Of a DNA stretch of 64,000 nt, positions 61,905 through 64,000 are shown piece by piece. The translations under genes and the position numbers were made by a program. Under the pieces are notes generated by a model. That model ran no database searches. It had not been told where the DNA came from and worked only from the letters and a program-made list of their open reading frames with translations. Every line of letters begins with the position of its first letter. Position 1 is the first letter of the stretch. The stretch lies in the NCBI RefSeq assembly GCF_003002025.1, contig NZ_PVZB01000002.1, positions 186,001-250,000 of the forward strand, in the 5' to 3' direction. Source of the stretch: Paraburkholderia sp. BL25I1N1 (GTDB lineage Bacteria > Pseudomonadota > Gammaproteobacteria > Burkholderiales > Burkholderiaceae).

Positions 61905-62807
61905 ATGCAAACCATCATCGATGACCACGCGCTATATGTGGCGAAACATCCCGGCGAATTCGTGCTGCAAACGCTGAAGGCATTTCGCGCCAACCAGGGC
62001 TTGCTGCTCGCGGGCGCGGTCGCGTATTACGCGTTGTTGTCGATCGTACCGCTCATGATCCTGATCGTGATCGTCCTGTCGCGCTTCGTGCCCCAGCATG
62101 TGTTGCTCGCGGCGCTCGCGCATCTGTTGCAATGGCTGGTGCCGGGCCAGTCGAACGCGCTGGTGCACGAACTGGCCAATTTTCTCTCGCATCGCGCGGT
62201 GATCGGCTGGGTCTTGCTGCTGACGATGATCTTCTTCAGTTCGCTGGCCTTCACCGTGCTCGAGAACGCGATGTCGCTGATTTTCGTCCACCGTGTGGTG
62301 GTCCGGCGGCGGCACTTCCTGCTCTCGGCAATGCTGCCGTATTGCTACATTCTGTGTCTCGGCGTAGGCATCCTGATCGTCACCTTCGTGTCGAGCGGGC
62401 TCGAAGCGATCGGCGCCGAAGGCATCGATCTGTTCGGCCTGCATGTTTCGCTGCAGGGACTCTCGCGCGTCGTGTTGTATCTGCTCGGCCTCGCGGGCGA
62501 GGTCTTCGTGCTGACTTCGATCTATATGGTGATGCCGGTCGGTCGCCCTTCGCTCAGGCATGCGCTGTTCGGCGGCGTGGTCGCCGCCGTGCTGTGGGAG
62601 ATTACGCGGCACGTGCTGGTCTGGTACTTCGCGACCCTCTCGCAGGTGAGCGTGGTCTACGGATCGCTGACCATGGCCATCGTCATCCTGTTCAGCCTTG
62701 AATGGCTCGCGACCTTGCTGCTGCTCGGGGCGCAGGTGATTTCGCAATACGAACGCTTCGGGATCGAGCCGCTTCAGGCGCCGCAGCCCGACATCAAGAC
62801 CGGGTGA
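61905..62807 (+). CDS. YihY/BrkB family inner-membrane protein
   Basis: 300 aa with about six transmembrane segments. Family blocks are visible: FRANQGLLLAGAVAYYALLSIVPLMILIVIV near residue 25, AFTVLENAMSLIF, and VYGSLTMAIVILFSLEWLATLLLLGAQV near the end. Transport or membrane role unknown. Start ATG at 61905 after GAGG; frames further upstream are possible but lack family residues. Confidence 0.88.
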   Translation: MQTIIDDHALYVAKHPGEFVLQTLKAFRANQGLLLAGAVAYYALLSIVPLMILIVIVLSRFVPQHVLLAALAHLLQWLVPGQSNALVHELANFLSHRAVIGWVLLLTMIFFSSLAFTVLENAMSLIFVHRVVVRRRHFLLSAMLPYCYILCLGVGILIVTFVSSGLEAIGAEGIDLFGLHVSLQGLSRVVLYLLGLAGEVFVLTSIYMVMPVGRPSLRHALFGGVVAAVLWEITRHVLVWYFATLSQVSVVYGSLTMAIVILFSLEWLATLLLLGAQVISQYERFGIEPLQAPQPDIKTG

Positions 62808-62943
62808 GTGCTCGCCGCGAGGCGTGCTACAGCCAGGCAACGAAGCCGTAGGGCAAGACTGCGGTAACATTCTGCTGAATACCGGCCGAGGCGCACGCCT
62901 GGCATAACCGCCTCTTCCAGCCGGCAGGCTTCAGGATCCCACC

Positions 62944-63747
62944 ATGAGCATCACCCAGCGCAACAACATACAGATTTCCGGCAACGGCAAGCGGACCATG
63001 GTGCTGGCGCACGGTTTCGGTTGCGATCAGAGCATGTGGCGCTACCTCGCACCGTCGTTTCAGGACGAATACCGGACCGTGGTGTTCGATCATGTCGGCA
63101 GCGGCTCGTCGGATCTGAGCGCCTACGACATCGACAAGTACGACTCGCTGTACGGCTACGCCAGCGACCTGATCGAGATCATCCGTGAAGTTGCCGACGG
63201 CCCGGTGGTGTTCGTCGGCCACTCGGTCAGCGCGATGATCGGCCTGATCGCGAGCCTCAAGGCGCCGCAACTCTTCTCCGCCCTGATCATGGTGGGCCCG
63301 TCGCCCTGTTACGTGAACGACGGCGACTACGTCGGCGGCTTCTCGCGCGAAGACATCGAAGATCTGCTGCGCACGCTCGAAAGCAACTACCTCGGCTGGT
63401 CGAGCGCAATGGCGCCGGCCATCATGGGCGCGCCGGAGCAGCCGGAACTCGGTGTCGAACTGACCAACAGTTTCTGCCGCACCGATCCCGAGATCGCCCG
63501 GCAATTCGCGCGCGTCACGTTTCTGTCCGACCAGCGCGCGATACTCTCGCGCGCCACCACGCCCACGCTGATTCTGCAAAGTAGCGACGACATCATCGCG
63601 CCCTGCGTGGTCGGCGAATACCTGCACCGCACGATTCCCGGCAGCACGCTGCATCTCATCGAGAACGTCGGCCATTGTCCGCATCTAAGCGCGCCGAGCG
63701 CGAGCGCGGCCGCGATGAATTCCTTCCTCGCGCCGATGAGCCTGTAG
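62944..63747 (+). CDS. RsbQ-like alpha/beta hydrolase
   Basis: 267 aa hydrolase of the RsbQ group. LAHGFGCDQSMWRYLAPSF at the oxyanion hole, nucleophile elbow VFVGHSVSAMIGLIASL (Ser near 96), acid in LQSSDDIIAP and histidine in ENVGHCPHLSAPS. RsbQ activates the PAS-PP2C phosphatase RsbP in energy-stress signalling. The next gene starts 5 bp after the stop and encodes a PAS domain, matching the RsbQ-RsbP pair. The same fold serves in karrikin-type receptors, so a small hydrophobic ligand is expected. Confidence 0.88.
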   Translation: MSITQRNNIQISGNGKRTMVLAHGFGCDQSMWRYLAPSFQDEYRTVVFDHVGSGSSDLSAYDIDKYDSLYGYASDLIEIIREVADGPVVFVGHSVSAMIGLIASLKAPQLFSALIMVGPSPCYVNDGDYVGGFSREDIEDLLRTLESNYLGWSSAMAPAIMGAPEQPELGVELTNSFCRTDPEIARQFARVTFLSDQRAILSRATTPTLILQSSDDIIAPCVVGEYLHRTIPGSTLHLIENVGHCPHLSAPSASAAAMNSFLAPMSL

Positions 63748-63751
63748 CACG

Positions 63752-64000
63752 ATGCACAGCACGGACCACCCGCTGCCCTCAGCCGAAGCGTTGTTCGAGC
63801 ACGCCGCCTGCGGCCTGCTTGTCACCGATGCCAATGGCCGCATTGTGCGCGTGAACGCGACCTTCTGCGGCTGGCTCGGCTATGACAGCGCGGAGCTGGC
63901 CGGAGCGAGGCAAATCCAGGATCTGCTGAGCGCCGGCGGCAAGGTGTTCTATCAGACGCATTGGGCGCCGCTTCTGCAAATGCAGGGTTCGGTGGCCGAG
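63752..64000 (+). CDS. PAS domain protein, 5' part only (probable RsbP-like phosphatase)
   Basis: 83 codons visible before the right edge. A PAS domain starts at ALFEHAACGLLVTDANGRIVRVNATFCGWLGYDSAELAG and continues with QIQDLLSAGGKVFYQTHWAPLLQMQG, the version usually fused to a PP2C serine phosphatase. It directly follows the RsbQ-like gene. The phosphatase domain is inferred, not seen. Confidence 0.75.
   Translation, partial: MHSTDHPLPSAEALFEHAACGLLVTDANGRIVRVNATFCGWLGYDSAELAGARQIQDLLSAGGKVFYQTHWAPLLQMQGSVAE

Overview
The window is GC-rich (about 63% by eye), densely coded, and uses GTG and TTG starts. Its gene content (phosphoketolase with acetate kinase, short 6-phosphogluconate dehydrogenase, DUF2934, many FadR-type regulators, Tat-exported binding proteins) and protein style point to a Burkholderiaceae chromosome, most likely Paraburkholderia or a close relative. 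No rRNA, tRNA, CRISPR array, transposase or phage gene was seen.

Bases 1-29,200 form a nitrogen-scavenging island. Two guanidine-I (ykkC) riboswitches face away from each other at about 5.0-5.13 kb (minus strand) and 8.2-8.33 kb (plus strand). The first leads an operon for two DUF1989 proteins (carboxyguanidine deiminase CgdB/CgdA) and a biotin carboxylase of the urea/guanidine carboxylase family, cut by the window edge. The second leads a lone NitT/TauT-type binding protein. Each riboswitch sits just behind a sigma-54 type -24/-12 element, so transcription would need nitrogen limitation and expression would then need guanidine. Between them lie a 2-oxoglutarate-dependent oxygenase, a TIM-barrel isomerase and a small winged-helix regulator. 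From 20.1 down to 10.8 kb a nine-gene minus-strand operon encodes allophanate hydrolase, a complete Bmp-type ABC importer, biuret hydrolase, a second isochorismatase-fold hydrolase (candidate triuret hydrolase), an AtzH/HpxZ-like protein and a FadR-type regulator. It too begins at a sigma-54 type element. Allophanate is the product of both the guanidine and biuret routes, so this allophanate hydrolase can finish both. An apparently single mreB paralogue lies between the two systems.

At 20.5-29.1 kb are a gamma-glutamyltransferase family protein, an operon of polysaccharide-deacetylase-type amidohydrolase, GntR regulator and flavin reductase, and a divergent spermidine/putrescine-type ABC importer behind a near-perfect sigma-54 site. 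They look like one uptake and degradation module for an unidentified nitrogen compound.

Bases 29-52 kb are general chromosome: a DszC/SfnB-like flavoprotein, a lone SLATT protein, YceH, lipocalin, an apparently leaderless XRE-cupin regulator with a GNAT, a thioesterase, transporters, a BON protein, phosphoketolase plus acetate kinase, an ankyrin protein, Gnd with a HAD phosphatase, a sugar-efflux MFS protein, thioredoxin, YjbQ, an esterase, a hybrid histidine kinase, and a Rieske-FAD reductase.

Bases 52-64 kb hold small stress-type proteins, an AI-2E-type permease with an extra C-terminal domain, GlgX, a PRC-barrel protein, a response regulator, an exonuclease-ligase repair pair, YihY, and an RsbQ-like hydrolase followed by a PAS protein cut by the right edge.
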